This document shows positions 8,496 to 17,538 of a DNA stretch of 64,000 nucleotides, piece by piece. Position 1 is the first letter of the stretch. The number at the start of each line of letters is the position of its first letter. The position numbers and the translations under genes are program-made. The stretch is from Spirosomataceae bacterium TFI 002 (GTDB taxonomy: Bacteria > Bacteroidota > Bacteroidia > Cytophagales > Spirosomataceae). The notes beneath the pieces were generated by a model. It was not told the DNA's origin. It did not search any database and worked only from the letters and a program-made list of their open reading frames with translations. The DNA is taken from contig LT907983.1 of NCBI GenBank assembly GCA_900230115.1, positions 4,107,001 to 4,171,000 on the forward strand, written 5' to 3'.

Positions 8496-8618
8496 TCAAA
8501 CACTTACTTTTTCAGTCTTGGCTTTTTCAACACTTCCATATGCTGGACATTGTTTTTTCTGACAAGATGCAAAGATTGCGGAACCTATTATTAGTAAAGC
8601 GACAAGTTTCAATTTCAT
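8496..8618 (-). CDS. Small lipoprotein (40 aa)
   Basis: ATG at 8618, TGA at 8496-8498. The protein starts MKLKLVALLIIGSAIFASC, a textbook lipoprotein signal with lipobox IFASC (Cys19), and the mature part is only 22 residues (CQKKQCPAYGSVEKAKTEKV). The mature peptide has two cysteines. Tiny lipoproteins with a C-P-A-Y core recur in Bacteroidota by my recollection; function unknown. The gene lies 58 bp after the arginine decarboxylase gene on the same strand and may share its transcript. Codon use and the hydrophobic/charged pattern are those of a real gene despite its size. Confidence 0.7.
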   Translation of the reverse strand: MKLKLVALLIIGSAIFASCQKKQCPAYGSVEKAKTEKVSV

Positions 8619-8676
8619 TTGTTATTGAGTTTTTGAGTAGTCTAATTCAAAAAACGAACCAATTACCTACTTATTT

Positions 8677-10170
8677 TCAATTTGTTGTGATTTCTGTTTT
8701 ATCCTCTAGCAATTCATCAAGTGTATCCACCTTGGTAATCAATTGCTCAGGCTTTGCCCTGTCGTTTCTATAACCAAGTACTTGCATCATTGATTCCTCG
8801 TCTTGTTCCTCGGCAAATAGCTCGGTTGTAAGGTTTCCATTTTCGTCCATATCAACCAATACATGCTTTGGGGCTGGTATCAAGCAATGTTGAATTCCGC
8901 CATAGCCGCCAAGCGATTCTTGGTATGCACCAGTGTGGAAAAATCCTATAAACTGTTCTTGTGCCTCGTTCTCCTCAAACATCGGCATGTATAAATCTTC
9001 GGAGTGGGCTTCGGTATTGTAATAATCCGCTGAGTCGCACGTGAGCCCACCAAGATTCACCTTGGCATACGGAGCATCCCAGTTATTTATTGGCAACATG
9101 ATGTATTTTTGACCAATACCCCAAGAGTCAGGTAATTGAGTTATGAAAGAGCCATCAATCATGTACCAAAGCTCACGATCGTTTTGTTGCTTTTTGTCAA
9201 TTACTTTGTATATCGTCGCTCCACTTTCTCCCACAGTATAACTACCAAACTCAGTCAAAATATTAGGTACAGGAACACTGTTTTTGTTACAAATCCACTG
9301 AATGTTCTCAATGATTTCGTCAATCATAGACTGGTAGTCATAGTTAAATACTACCGAAGTTTGAATAGGTAAACCACCACCAATATCAATGCTATCTAGT
9401 TCGGGGCATATCTTCTTCAGCTCACAATACTTAAACATGAAACGAGTCAATTCCGACCAGTAATATGCCGTGTCTTTGATTCCCGAGTTTATGAAAAAGT
9501 GAAGCATTTTCAATTGAAACTGCTTGTTCGGCTTAATTTTATTTAAGTATAAATCATCTACATCCTTATACCTGATTCCAAGTCTAGAAGTATAAAAAGA
9601 GAAGTTTGGCTCTTCATCTGTTGCGATTCTTATCCCGAGTTTCACAGGCTGCTCTGCATCCACATGGTTGATATAGTGATCTACCTCTCTTAAGTTATCA
9701 AGTACTGGCACCACATTGGTAAAACCGTCATTGATCATTCCAGTAATATAATCGAGGTAGAGCGGTCTTTTGTGACCATTACACACGATATATGTGTTTT
9801 TGCTAACCTTCCCTTCTTTGAACATCGCACGAATAATCGGCATGTCAAATGCAGAAGATGTCTCTAAATGAACGTTGTTTTTCAGAGCTTCGTCGAGCAC
9901 ATATTTGAAATGAGAGCTCTTCGTACAGTAACAATAAGTGTATGTACCACTGTAATTGTACTTTTTCATAGCATTCTTAAACAACAACCTTGCATGGCTG
10001 ATATGCTCACTTATTTTTGGCAAATAAGTAAGTTTCAGTGGAGTCCCATATTTTTTAATAATATCCATAACAGGCACATTATTAAATAATAAGTTGTGGT
10101 TTACATCCACTCCAAACTCCCTTGTAGGAAATTCAAAAGTCTGTTGAATTAGGTCTATGTAACGTTTCAT
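8677..10170 (-). CDS. speA: Arginine decarboxylase (Bacteroidota type, PLP fold III)
   Basis: A 497-residue PLP enzyme of the alanine-racemase/DapDC fold. The N-terminal barrel carries YCYCTKSSHFKYVL, with the PLP lysine in CTKSSH, followed by HLETSSAFDM; the glycine-rich phosphate-binding motif DIGGGLP is at about 272-278, and LTEFGSYTVGESG follows. The C-terminal barrel has LTCDSADYY, the substrate and PLP-ring Cys-Asp motif. It should convert arginine to agmatine, feeding polyamine synthesis. Length and motifs match the enzyme annotated as arginine decarboxylase in Bacteroidota; no agmatinase or agmatine deiminase gene is adjacent. Confidence 0.88.
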   Translation of the reverse strand: MKRYIDLIQQTFEFPTREFGVDVNHNLLFNNVPVMDIIKKYGTPLKLTYLPKISEHISHARLLFKNAMKKYNYSGTYTYCYCTKSSHFKYVLDEALKNNVHLETSSAFDMPIIRAMFKEGKVSKNTYIVCNGHKRPLYLDYITGMINDGFTNVVPVLDNLREVDHYINHVDAEQPVKLGIRIATDEEPNFSFYTSRLGIRYKDVDDLYLNKIKPNKQFQLKMLHFFINSGIKDTAYYWSELTRFMFKYCELKKICPELDSIDIGGGLPIQTSVVFNYDYQSMIDEIIENIQWICNKNSVPVPNILTEFGSYTVGESGATIYKVIDKKQQNDRELWYMIDGSFITQLPDSWGIGQKYIMLPINNWDAPYAKVNLGGLTCDSADYYNTEAHSEDLYMPMFEENEAQEQFIGFFHTGAYQESLGGYGGIQHCLIPAPKHVLVDMDENGNLTTELFAEEQDEESMMQVLGYRNDRAKPEQLITKVDTLDELLEDKTEITTN

Positions 10171-10218
10171 CTAGTATAATTTCAATTCCTTAGTGCTATT
10201 TGAGCTTTTAGGCTAGTG

Positions 10219-10248
10219 CAAAAGTGATATAAAATTCACAAATTGCAA
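10219..10248 (-). promoter_or_regulatory. Putative promoter of speA
   Basis: Read on the minus strand: TTG (10248-10246), 19-bp spacer, CACTTTTG (10226-10219), one mismatch to TAnnTTTG. It lies about 50 bp upstream of the speA ATG. Confidence 0.45.
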
Positions 10249-10282
10249 CCCTAATTCCTGTGAAAATGCAGGTGTTTTTTTT

Positions 10283-10370
10283 GGGCAGCCCCACTTTGGT
10301 GTGGCCGGGCTTTCCGCTTTACTCCCTCTCCATTGCATGGCGAGCGGGTATCGCTGCAATCCCTTTTGCA
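10283..10370 (+). repeat. Bacteroidota intergenic palindromic element (GGGCTTTCCGCT type)
   Basis: A GC-rich island in an AT-rich gap. It contains an imperfect hairpin (GCCCCAC-TTTG-GTGTGGC), then CCGGGCTTTCCGCT, a second imperfect hairpin around CCAT-TGC-ATGG, and CGCTGCAATCCC. I recall this order (GGGCTTTCCGCT, hairpin, CGCTGCAATCCC) from many Bacteroidota intergenic regions; I cannot verify the copy number here. It may be a REP-like element or a structured RNA. Orientation is arbitrary. Confidence 0.4.
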
Positions 10371-10425
10371 CATTTCGCATCCCAAAATGTTAGATTTCGG
10401 ACTTATTTTAGATGTTAAATATTTT

Positions 10426-11865
10426 ATGAATAAAACTCGGGTTCATTTTATTGCAGTAGGTGGTGCCATCATGCACAACTTGGCATTGGCACTTCAAAGC
10501 AAAGGGTATATTGTTACCGGATCAGACGATGAAATCTACGATCCTGCAAAAAGCCGCCTCCAAAAAGCAGGTATTTTACCTGAAACAATTGGTTGGTTTC
10601 CAGAAAAAATATCTAGTGAGTTGGATGCCATTATACTTGGTATGCATGCTCGCAAAGAAAACCCAGAGTTACTAAAAGCTCAAGAACTTGGCCTCAAAGT
10701 GTATTCTTTTCCTGAGTATGTTTTTGAGCAAAGCGAACATAAACAAAGGGTAGTTATAGCTGGTAGTCATGGTAAAACCAGTATTACGAGCATCATTCTC
10801 CACGTACTGAAGTTTCATAATCGTAAGTTTGATTACCTCGTAGGTGCTCAGATAGAGGGTTTTGACCTCATGGTACAACTTACCGAAGACGCCCCTATCA
10901 TCATTATGGAAGGTGACGAATATTTGAGTTCAGCTTTAGAGATGAAATCCAAGTTTCTTTTTTATCATCCACATATCGTTTTGGTGTCTGGAGTGGCATG
11001 GGATCATTTCAATGTTTTTCCTAAGTTTGAAGACTACGTTGCTGCTTTTGAACAACTAGCAGATGGAATTCCAAAGGCGGGTTCTATCATTTATGACGAA
11101 ACAGATGATATTGTAAAAGTAATAGGGGATAAAGAACGAGAAGATGTTAATCGTTTTCCTTATAAAGCTCACCCATACACTGTCAAAGACGGAAAAGTTG
11201 CACTTAAAACTGATGACGGGGCAATTCCTGTAAAGATTTTTGGTGAGCATAACATGAAAAATCTCATGGGAGCTAAGCTTGTTTTGGATCGCTTAGGTAT
11301 CAATGAAAGCATGTTTTACCAAGCCATTAAGACTTTCGGAGGGGCCGCTAAGCGATTAGAAAAACTAGACGAAAACAAGCATACAGTTATTTATAGAGAT
11401 TTTGCTCATGCTCCATCTAAAGCAAAAGCAACTACCGAAGCTACAGCAGAGCTTTATGCCGATCGTAATTTGGTGGCATGTTACGAGTTGCACACATTTA
11501 GTAGCTTAAATAAAACGTTTTTGCCGCACTATGCAGACTCACTTAACGCTGCTGATACAGCAGTGGTATTCTATAGCCCACATACTATAGAAATGAAAAA
11601 GATGCCTGCACTCAACGAGGCCGAAGTAAAAGCTGCATTTGGAAGAGAAGACCTTAATGTTTTCACAGACCGAGCAGCATTAGAAAGCTTCCTAAAAGCT
11701 CAAAACTGGTACGAAAGTAATCTCTTACTTATGTCCTCTGGTACATTTGGTGGTATGGATTTCAAAGCCTTTGGTAAAGATATACTAGCATTACCAGTCA
11801 CTAAAACCAAACGTGAAAGGAAGGGTACCATGCTTGGGCGTTTTTTGAAAAAGAAAAGGAAGTGA
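10426..11865 (+). CDS. mpl: UDP-N-acetylmuramate:L-alanyl-gamma-D-glutamyl-meso-diaminopimelate ligase
   Basis: A 479-residue Mur-ligase family enzyme that attaches recycled murein tripeptide to UDP-MurNAc. The N-terminal Rossmann domain starts RVHFIAVGGAIMHNLALAL; the ATP site is IAGSHGKTSIT; the central domain has MEGDEYLSS and the sugar/ATP region VAWDHFNVFP; the C-terminal domain begins after FGGAAKRLEKL. The frame can be extended to an ATG at 10333, but that extension is not Mpl-like and overlaps the palindromic element, so I use the ATG at 10426 (another in-frame ATG at 10387 is possible). A cytoplasmic peptidoglycan recycling enzyme, probably transcribed with the CPBP protease gene 22 bp downstream. 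Confidence 0.93.
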   Translation: MNKTRVHFIAVGGAIMHNLALALQSKGYIVTGSDDEIYDPAKSRLQKAGILPETIGWFPEKISSELDAIILGMHARKENPELLKAQELGLKVYSFPEYVFEQSEHKQRVVIAGSHGKTSITSIILHVLKFHNRKFDYLVGAQIEGFDLMVQLTEDAPIIIMEGDEYLSSALEMKSKFLFYHPHIVLVSGVAWDHFNVFPKFEDYVAAFEQLADGIPKAGSIIYDETDDIVKVIGDKEREDVNRFPYKAHPYTVKDGKVALKTDDGAIPVKIFGEHNMKNLMGAKLVLDRLGINESMFYQAIKTFGGAAKRLEKLDENKHTVIYRDFAHAPSKAKATTEATAELYADRNLVACYELHTFSSLNKTFLPHYADSLNAADTAVVFYSPHTIEMKKMPALNEAEVKAAFGREDLNVFTDRAALESFLKAQNWYESNLLLMSSGTFGGMDFKAFGKDILALPVTKTKRERKGTMLGRFLKKKRK

Positions 11866-11887
11866 TTTCATTAATGAGTATAAATTC

Positions 11888-12631
11888 ATGAACAAGCTAT
11901 TTCGATTTAAGCATTTTAAGTTTAGTTGGCAGCTTGGATTGACACTCATTCTTTTATTCAGTATACCAAGGTTCTTTCTTGTTTTAAAAGCAAACAAAAC
12001 TGGTAACTACCAATTCACATCATTTGTGTTTTTGGTAATGATATTGAGTCCATTTTTACTACTAATGAAACAAGGTAGAAATGCAATTGGTATGAAAATG
12101 CCAGGGAGTATTAAGTGGCTAGCTTTATCATTTATACTTGGGGTATTGGCAAGTTCATTGGCTTTTTACTTGGGAAAACTTCTTTATCAAGATACCATTG
12201 AGAACTGGTTTGTATACATATCAAAATCATACAGCAGTATTCCTGCAAGTGAATTAAATGGAGATGGGAAATTCACCTTCTTTGCAATGTTTGCTTTGGT
12301 AGGGATGACCTTTAGCCCTATAGGTGAGGAGTTGATGTATCGAGGCTTAATCCACGAAAGTTTTGTTCCAAAATTTGGAGATAGAAAGGCTTCTATTCTT
12401 GACAGTTTAGCATTTGGATTAGTGCATTTAGCTCATTTTGGACTTATTTTCAGAAGTGGTTCTTGGGACTTGTTATTGATACCCGGCATGATTTGGGTAA
12501 CATTGATGTATCTCTCTAGTAGGCTTTTTTTCTTTTGTAAATCCAAAACGCAGTCAATTTTTGGAGCCATATTATGCCATGCTGGCTTTAACTTCGGAAT
12601 GACGTACTTTATATTTTACCATATCTTTTAG
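11888..12631 (+). CDS. CPBP family intramembrane glutamic endopeptidase
   Basis: A 247-residue membrane protein with about seven hydrophobic segments. The three motifs of the CPBP (Abi/Rce1) family are present: EELMYRG in the first motif, FGLVHLAHF in the second, and HAGFNFG near the C-terminus. Members cleave within the membrane or act in bacteriocin self-immunity; substrates are mostly unknown. It begins 22 bp after mpl, so co-transcription is likely, but I see no functional link. The start is the ATG at 11888; an upstream ATG is out of frame and closes at once. Confidence 0.88.
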   Translation: MNKLFRFKHFKFSWQLGLTLILLFSIPRFFLVLKANKTGNYQFTSFVFLVMILSPFLLLMKQGRNAIGMKMPGSIKWLALSFILGVLASSLAFYLGKLLYQDTIENWFVYISKSYSSIPASELNGDGKFTFFAMFALVGMTFSPIGEELMYRGLIHESFVPKFGDRKASILDSLAFGLVHLAHFGLIFRSGSWDLLLIPGMIWVTLMYLSSRLFFFCKSKTQSIFGAILCHAGFNFGMTYFIFYHIF

Positions 12632-12671
12632 TTAGTATTGAAATTAAGGTTTGAACTAAAATATCATAAAC

Positions 12672-13049
12672 ATGATAGACACAAGCCACCACGACGAGCG
12701 AATTGCAAAAATGACATTTGCATCTGTATATCCACATTATGTCACTAAAGTGGAGAGAAAGGGTAGGTCGGTAGCAGAATTACATCAAGTTATTGAGTGG
12801 CTTACTGGCTACGATGATTCTAAAATTCAAGAGCTTATTGATTCAAAAGTTACTTTCGAAGAATTCTTTCGGGATGCTCAACTGAACGTGAATGCAAATC
12901 TAATTACTGGGGTAATTTGTGGTTATAGAATAGAAGGAATTACCAATACTTTGACCCAGCAAGTGAGGTATATGGATAAGTTGGTAGATGAACTGGCCAA
13001 AGGCCGTAAAATGGAGAAGATATTACGAGTCCCAAAAGAGAAGCAGTAG
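12672..13049 (+). CDS. DUF2200 domain protein
   Basis: A 125-residue soluble protein matching the DUF2200 family over its whole length: KMTFASVYPHYVTKVERKGR at the N-terminus, then a core running from LHQVIEWLTGY to ITGVICGYRIE and a basic C-terminus. No catalytic motif is known for the family; structures are small alpha-helical folds. The gene stands 40 bp after the CPBP protease and 86 bp before a GNAT gene on the same strand. Confidence 0.88.
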   Translation: MIDTSHHDERIAKMTFASVYPHYVTKVERKGRSVAELHQVIEWLTGYDDSKIQELIDSKVTFEEFFRDAQLNVNANLITGVICGYRIEGITNTLTQQVRYMDKLVDELAKGRKMEKILRVPKEKQ

Positions 13050-13135
13050 AAATCTATCCCCAAAAACATTAGATTAGCGTATATTGGGGTATGCTACATG
13101 GCTGACTATTTTTAAAGTGTACGTAAAAATGAGAA

Positions 13136-13918
13136 GTGAAGTTTATAAAAACAGATATTAACGAAGAAATTAATAGCCTTAGAGTCAAGCACTATGAAAA
13201 TTTAAAGGCACCCATTGATGCGATGTGGGAATTGCTTTATATCGCCTCTTCTCAACATTATTTAATAGATCACAATGAAGGTCACATTGGTTATTGCTGC
13301 ATTGATGAAAATAATTCGCTCATTCAGATTTTCCTTTCGGAAGATTCAAGTTTTTTAATGGAAAAGGTGGTTTCTGAGCTTATAAGTTTGAAGCTTATCT
13401 CTTCTGCAAGCCTGAGTACAAATGAGCCAATTGGCTTCAATGCATGCTTATCTCATTCAAAATCAACTACGGTAAATACCTTCTGTTTCCAACATTTAAA
13501 TAAAGAAATGGAGGTGAATTCAACATTGGAAATAGAACTGGTTTCAGCTAAAGATATTCCAGCAATTAAGGTATTTCTAAAGGAACAAGTAGGTATGGAC
13601 GACTCATTTGGCTACACCGAAAACCTTGTTTCCAGAAAGGAGATCTTCATGGTTAAGGAATCACAAGTTATTATTGCAACTAGTGAGTGCCGAATGAGTG
13701 ATACTCAACCCGATTTTGCCGATTTGGGTATAATTGTAAAGAAAGGTTACGAAGGCAAAGGTATTGCTACAGAAGTAATGAGAATGCAAGTAAATCGAGT
13801 ATTAAAAGCCAGCAGAAAACCAATTTGCTCAACTACATTCGATAACATAGCTTCCAAGAGAACTATCGAAAAGGCAGGGTTTTATTGTTCCAATATAATT
13901 TTTGACATTAGATTTTAA
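13136..13918 (+). CDS. GNAT family N-acetyltransferase with N-terminal extension
   Basis: A 260-residue protein. The C-terminal half (about 135-260) is a GNAT domain: DLGIIVKKGYEGKGIATEVM contains the acetyl-CoA binding motif, and STTFDNIASKRTIEKAGFY is motif B. The N-terminal ~130 residues look like a degenerate second GNAT or an unrelated cover domain, as in other long GNATs. The start is GTG at 13136; an ATG seven bases upstream is in another frame and closes after 10 codons. Substrate unknown. It is followed after 35 bp by the dlgD-like gene. Confidence 0.82.
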   Translation: MKFIKTDINEEINSLRVKHYENLKAPIDAMWELLYIASSQHYLIDHNEGHIGYCCIDENNSLIQIFLSEDSSFLMEKVVSELISLKLISSASLSTNEPIGFNACLSHSKSTTVNTFCFQHLNKEMEVNSTLEIELVSAKDIPAIKVFLKEQVGMDDSFGYTENLVSRKEIFMVKESQVIIATSECRMSDTQPDFADLGIIVKKGYEGKGIATEVMRMQVNRVLKASRKPICSTTFDNIASKRTIEKAGFYCSNIIFDIRF

Positions 13919-13953
13919 TACACAAGGTAGAGTGTACAATTGCTAAAAAAAAC

Positions 13954-14973
13954 ATGCCAACTAAAACTATTTTAGTCACTTCTGAAATAATGCAAACTGC
14001 TCTTTTTAGCCTGTTTGTGAAATATGAATTCAGTAAAGAAAAGGCTGAATTGTTGGCTAAAGTGTACACAGAGAGTACGCTTTCAGGAGTAAACTCCCAT
14101 GGAATAAATCGAGTGCCTTTATTCATTGATTATGTAGAAAAAGGCTTGGTTAAAGTTAATGCTGAGGCCATCAAAGCCGAAACCTTCGGCAGTATTGAAA
14201 GGTGGGACGGTAATCAAGGACCTGGAATTATCAACGCAGAGATCTGTACGAATAGAGCCATAGAATTGGCGAAGCAGCATGGCATGGGAATGGTCGCTTT
14301 GCGAAACACCAACCATTGGATGAGGGGTGGAGCTTATGGTTGGCAAGCAGCTGATGCTGGTTGCATTTCTATACTATTTACTAATACGCAACCCAATATG
14401 CCGCCTTGGGGTGGAAAAGAAAGTCGAATTGGTAACAATCCGTTTGTTGTATCTATTCCGCGAGATAATGGTCATGTGGTATTGGATATGTCACTTTCGC
14501 AATTTGCCTTTGGCAAAATCAACGAATATAGATTGAAGGGTGAAAATTTGCCATTTCCTGGAGGATGGGATGATAAGAATGAGCTCTCAAATGACCCAGA
14601 AAAGATTTTGGCAAAAGAACGCGGATTACCGATCGGTTACTGGAAAGGCTCAGCTTTGTCAATAATCCTTGATATGTTAGCTACACTTTTGTCTGCCGGT
14701 GATTCTACGTTCAGAATTAGTGAAAAGGAATTTGAAACTGGTATTTCGCAGGTTTATCTTTGTATTTACCCCAAGCTGTTCAATGATAGGGACTTACAAG
14801 AAAAACTCATCAACGAAATTATAGCTTATACTCACGATGTGCCACCAATGCATACGGGAGATCGAACTTATTTTCCTGGAGAAAGAAGTGCTATGACTAA
14901 ATCTCGAAACCTGAAAAATGGTATGCAAGTAAGCGATAGTGTATGGCAAAAGGTATTGGAGCTTTTGGGCTAA
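13954..14973 (+). CDS. dlgD: 3-dehydro-L-gulonate 2-dehydrogenase (2,3-diketo-L-gulonate reductase, DlgD/YiaK)
   Basis: A 339-residue NAD(P)-dependent enzyme of the malate/L-lactate/sulfolactate dehydrogenase-like family. Long stretches match E. coli YiaK as I recall it: SGVNSHGINRVP with the catalytic His, VALRNTNHWMRGGAYGWQAA, MPPWGGKESRIGNNP and PIGYWKGSALSIILDM. YiaK reduces 2,3-diketo-L-gulonate in the catabolism of L-ascorbate and related compounds. Neighbours are not ascorbate or L-xylulose genes, so the physiological substrate here is inferred from sequence only; a related 2-keto acid from uronate breakdown is possible. Confidence 0.85.
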   Translation: MPTKTILVTSEIMQTALFSLFVKYEFSKEKAELLAKVYTESTLSGVNSHGINRVPLFIDYVEKGLVKVNAEAIKAETFGSIERWDGNQGPGIINAEICTNRAIELAKQHGMGMVALRNTNHWMRGGAYGWQAADAGCISILFTNTQPNMPPWGGKESRIGNNPFVVSIPRDNGHVVLDMSLSQFAFGKINEYRLKGENLPFPGGWDDKNELSNDPEKILAKERGLPIGYWKGSALSIILDMLATLLSAGDSTFRISEKEFETGISQVYLCIYPKLFNDRDLQEKLINEIIAYTHDVPPMHTGDRTYFPGERSAMTKSRNLKNGMQVSDSVWQKVLELLG

Positions 14974-15094
14974 AACTTATTTCAAGTTTAGGCTTTTACA
15001 TTGTAAATGGTTTTTATGTAGCGATATGTCCTCCAAACAAGTATAATCTCGGCAAAACAACACACTACAAGGTTTTTCTCCATTACTTTGCAAA

Positions 15095-16453
15095 ATGATT
15101 ACTTTCGATGATTTCAAGATCAAAAAACAATTACGCAATGCCATTGACGATTTAGGCTTTGAGAAACCTACGTCTATTCAGCAGGAGTCTTATTCTCCTA
15201 TTCTGGCTGGCTCCGATTTTGTAGGAATTGCTCAAACCGGAACTGGTAAAACTTTTGCCTATTTGCTACCAATTTTGCAGGATTTGAAGTACTCGGAGCA
15301 AACTCATCCAAGGGTTTTAATCCTCGCACCTACGAGAGAGTTGGTCATTCAAATTGTAGAACAAATAGAAAAACTGACGCCTTATCTCACTGTTAGAGTT
15401 TTGGGTGTATATGGTGGTACAAACAATATCAACCCACAAAAGCAAGCCGTAGTAGAGGGATTAGATATCATCGTGGGAACTCCAAGAAGGTTATATGACC
15501 TTGCTGTTTCTAATGTTTTGCGATTAAAAGCAATTAAAAAACTTGTTATTGACGAAGTCGATATCATGTTAGATTTTGGTTACAAAACACAGTTGAAAAA
15601 CATTTTTGACCATCTTCCTGTTAAGCGACAAAATATCCTTTTTTCGGCTACCATGACTAATTACGTGGATGATCTAATCGATGACTTTTTGATTAGTCCG
15701 GTAAAGAAAACCATTTCTATTAGCGGTACGCCATTGGAGACGATCAGTCAAGAAACCTATGCTGTGCCTAATTTTTATACCAAGGCAAACTTGTTGAATT
15801 ACTTACTAGAAGACAAGGAGGAATTTAGTAAAGTATTAATTTTTGTAGGTACCAAAGTGAATGCAGATCGTCTTTCTGAGACATTAGAGTTTGGGTCGCA
15901 AGTAGCCGTAATACATTCTAGCAAAGAACAAAATCATAGAACAAACTCAATTGAGAAGTTTGAAAATGGAGATTGTAGAATTCTCATTGCCACAGACGTA
16001 ATTGCTCGTGGTATAGATATTGAAAAAATCTCTCATGTTATCAGTTTTGATGTTCCTTTTTATCCCGAAAACTACATCCACAGAATAGGACGTACTGGTC
16101 GAGCTGAAGAAAGTGGGAAGGCGATTCTACTATATACAGAGAAAGAAATAGAGCTAAAAGAGGCCGTTGAAAGCTTAATGAACTATACGATTCCACTAAG
16201 CGAAATTCCTGAAGAAGTAGAGAGGTCTCACCAACTCACACCAGAAGAAAAAGACAAGCCTGTAGATGAACTCGCTGACAATCACAAAAACACAACGATA
16301 GAAGTTGGTGCTGCTTTTCACGAGAAATCTGCAAAGAATAACAAAGAAAAGGTTGAAAGGATAAGCTACGAAAAGCAACTTAAAAATAGATACAAGAAAC
16401 CAATAAGAAAGGGGGATAAAATCCAGAATTTGAAAAAGAAGAATAAGAAATAA
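15095..16453 (+). CDS. DEAD-box family RNA helicase (DEVD variant)
   Basis: A 452-residue ATP-dependent RNA helicase. Motifs in order: Q motif (GFEKPTSIQ, 21-29), Walker A AQTGTGKT (46-53), PTRELV (79-84), motif II reading DEVD (153-156) instead of DEAD, SAT, then in RecA domain 2 RGIDI and HRIGRTGRA. The C-terminus (about 375-452) is lysine-rich and ends KKKNKK, probably an RNA-binding tail. DEVD keeps both acidic residues needed for Mg-ATP. It probably acts in ribosome assembly or mRNA remodelling; which family member it is cannot be decided. Confidence 0.92.
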   Translation: MITFDDFKIKKQLRNAIDDLGFEKPTSIQQESYSPILAGSDFVGIAQTGTGKTFAYLLPILQDLKYSEQTHPRVLILAPTRELVIQIVEQIEKLTPYLTVRVLGVYGGTNNINPQKQAVVEGLDIIVGTPRRLYDLAVSNVLRLKAIKKLVIDEVDIMLDFGYKTQLKNIFDHLPVKRQNILFSATMTNYVDDLIDDFLISPVKKTISISGTPLETISQETYAVPNFYTKANLLNYLLEDKEEFSKVLIFVGTKVNADRLSETLEFGSQVAVIHSSKEQNHRTNSIEKFENGDCRILIATDVIARGIDIEKISHVISFDVPFYPENYIHRIGRTGRAEESGKAILLYTEKEIELKEAVESLMNYTIPLSEIPEEVERSHQLTPEEKDKPVDELADNHKNTTIEVGAAFHEKSAKNNKEKVERISYEKQLKNRYKKPIRKGDKIQNLKKKNKK

Positions 16454-16574
16454 TACTTCTTTTAAAAGGAAAATTTCCTCCAAGATTGGTAGCTTTTAGA
16501 TCATTTAAGTCTTGGTTATGCTATTGTTTCAGAAAGGCTTATTTCGTAACTTATGAAGATAAACGGACAAGCAA

Positions 16575-17492
16575 TTGATAGATAATATTAATGATTGGAT
16601 TTCCCAACATCCAACTACTACCAATATCATAAAGTATTTGGTATGGATACTCGTGATCCTCCTCATAGTTTCATGGATCAGGCAATATTTAAAGAAAACG
16701 CTTCCTGATAATTCAGTAAAGTATAAAACTCAAAAAGGTGTTGAAATTATCGGTTACTTCTTAGTGGTGATTGTCACTGTTTCCTACTTCACGGGTAGCA
16801 TAAAAGATTTTGGGTTGGCAGTGGGTTTTCTTACGGCTGGCATCACAATTACTTTACAGGAGTTGATTTTGAGTATTGCTGGCTCCTTTTATATCTTTTT
16901 TGTGCGAGTATATAAACCCGGGGATAGAATTGAAATCAACGGAATTAAAGGGGATGTAATCGATATTGATAGTATTTATACCACCATGATGGAGATAGGA
17001 GAGTGGGTTTCTAGCGATAATTATAGTGGAAGAATTGTGAAGTTGAGCAATGCATTTGTATTCAAAGGGCCTGTGTACAATTATTCTCAAGACTTTCCTT
17101 TTGTGTGGGACGAATTTAACCTGCCCATTAGGTATGGATCCGACTTGGAGTTAGCAAAGTCCATTGTGATCTCTGTTGCTCAAGAAAAACTGTCGGACTA
17201 TGTGAATGCTTCGGTAGAGGAATGGAAAGCCGTGGTAGCAAAATATTACATAGAAGACGCAGTTGTAGAACCAACTTTGGCAATTACATTGACAGACAAT
17301 TGGGTTCAGTTTAATCTCAGGTACATCGTTGACTATAAAAAAAGAAGGATCGTCAAAAACGAATTGAATCAAGAAATAGGAAAGAGAATAGAGCTAACCA
17401 AAGGAAAGGTTATTCTTGCATCTGCAACTTTCGAAGTCGTGAATATACCTACTGTCAAATGGAGCGAAGATAAAGGAGCTGGGAAGCAGTAA
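16575..17492 (+). CDS. MscS-family mechanosensitive channel
   Basis: A 305-residue membrane protein. Three hydrophobic segments (about 20-42, 55-75 and 85-115) lead into the MscS pore-lining region (AVGFLTAGITITLQELILSIAGSFYIFFVRVYKPGDRI) and a cytoplasmic beta domain (INGIKGDVIDIDSIYTTMME). It should open under membrane tension to release osmolytes. The start is a TTG at 16575; no in-frame ATG lies nearby and the ATG at 16553 is in another frame and closes early, so the start is uncertain by some residues. A second MscS homologue is at 61994. Confidence 0.88.
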   Translation: MIDNINDWISQHPTTTNIIKYLVWILVILLIVSWIRQYLKKTLPDNSVKYKTQKGVEIIGYFLVVIVTVSYFTGSIKDFGLAVGFLTAGITITLQELILSIAGSFYIFFVRVYKPGDRIEINGIKGDVIDIDSIYTTMMEIGEWVSSDNYSGRIVKLSNAFVFKGPVYNYSQDFPFVWDEFNLPIRYGSDLELAKSIVISVAQEKLSDYVNASVEEWKAVVAKYYIEDAVVEPTLAITLTDNWVQFNLRYIVDYKKRRIVKNELNQEIGKRIELTKGKVILASATFEVVNIPTVKWSEDKGAGKQ

Positions 17493-17538
17493 ATCCTTTA
17501 AATCTAATGGGTAAATGTTAATTTGAGTATTTGGAAAA

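Noticed and set aside
10333-10425. N-terminal extension of mpl to the ATG at 10333
   Set aside because: The extra 31 residues run through the GC-rich palindromic element and do not look like a Mur-ligase N-terminus, which begins at MNKTRVHFIAVGG.
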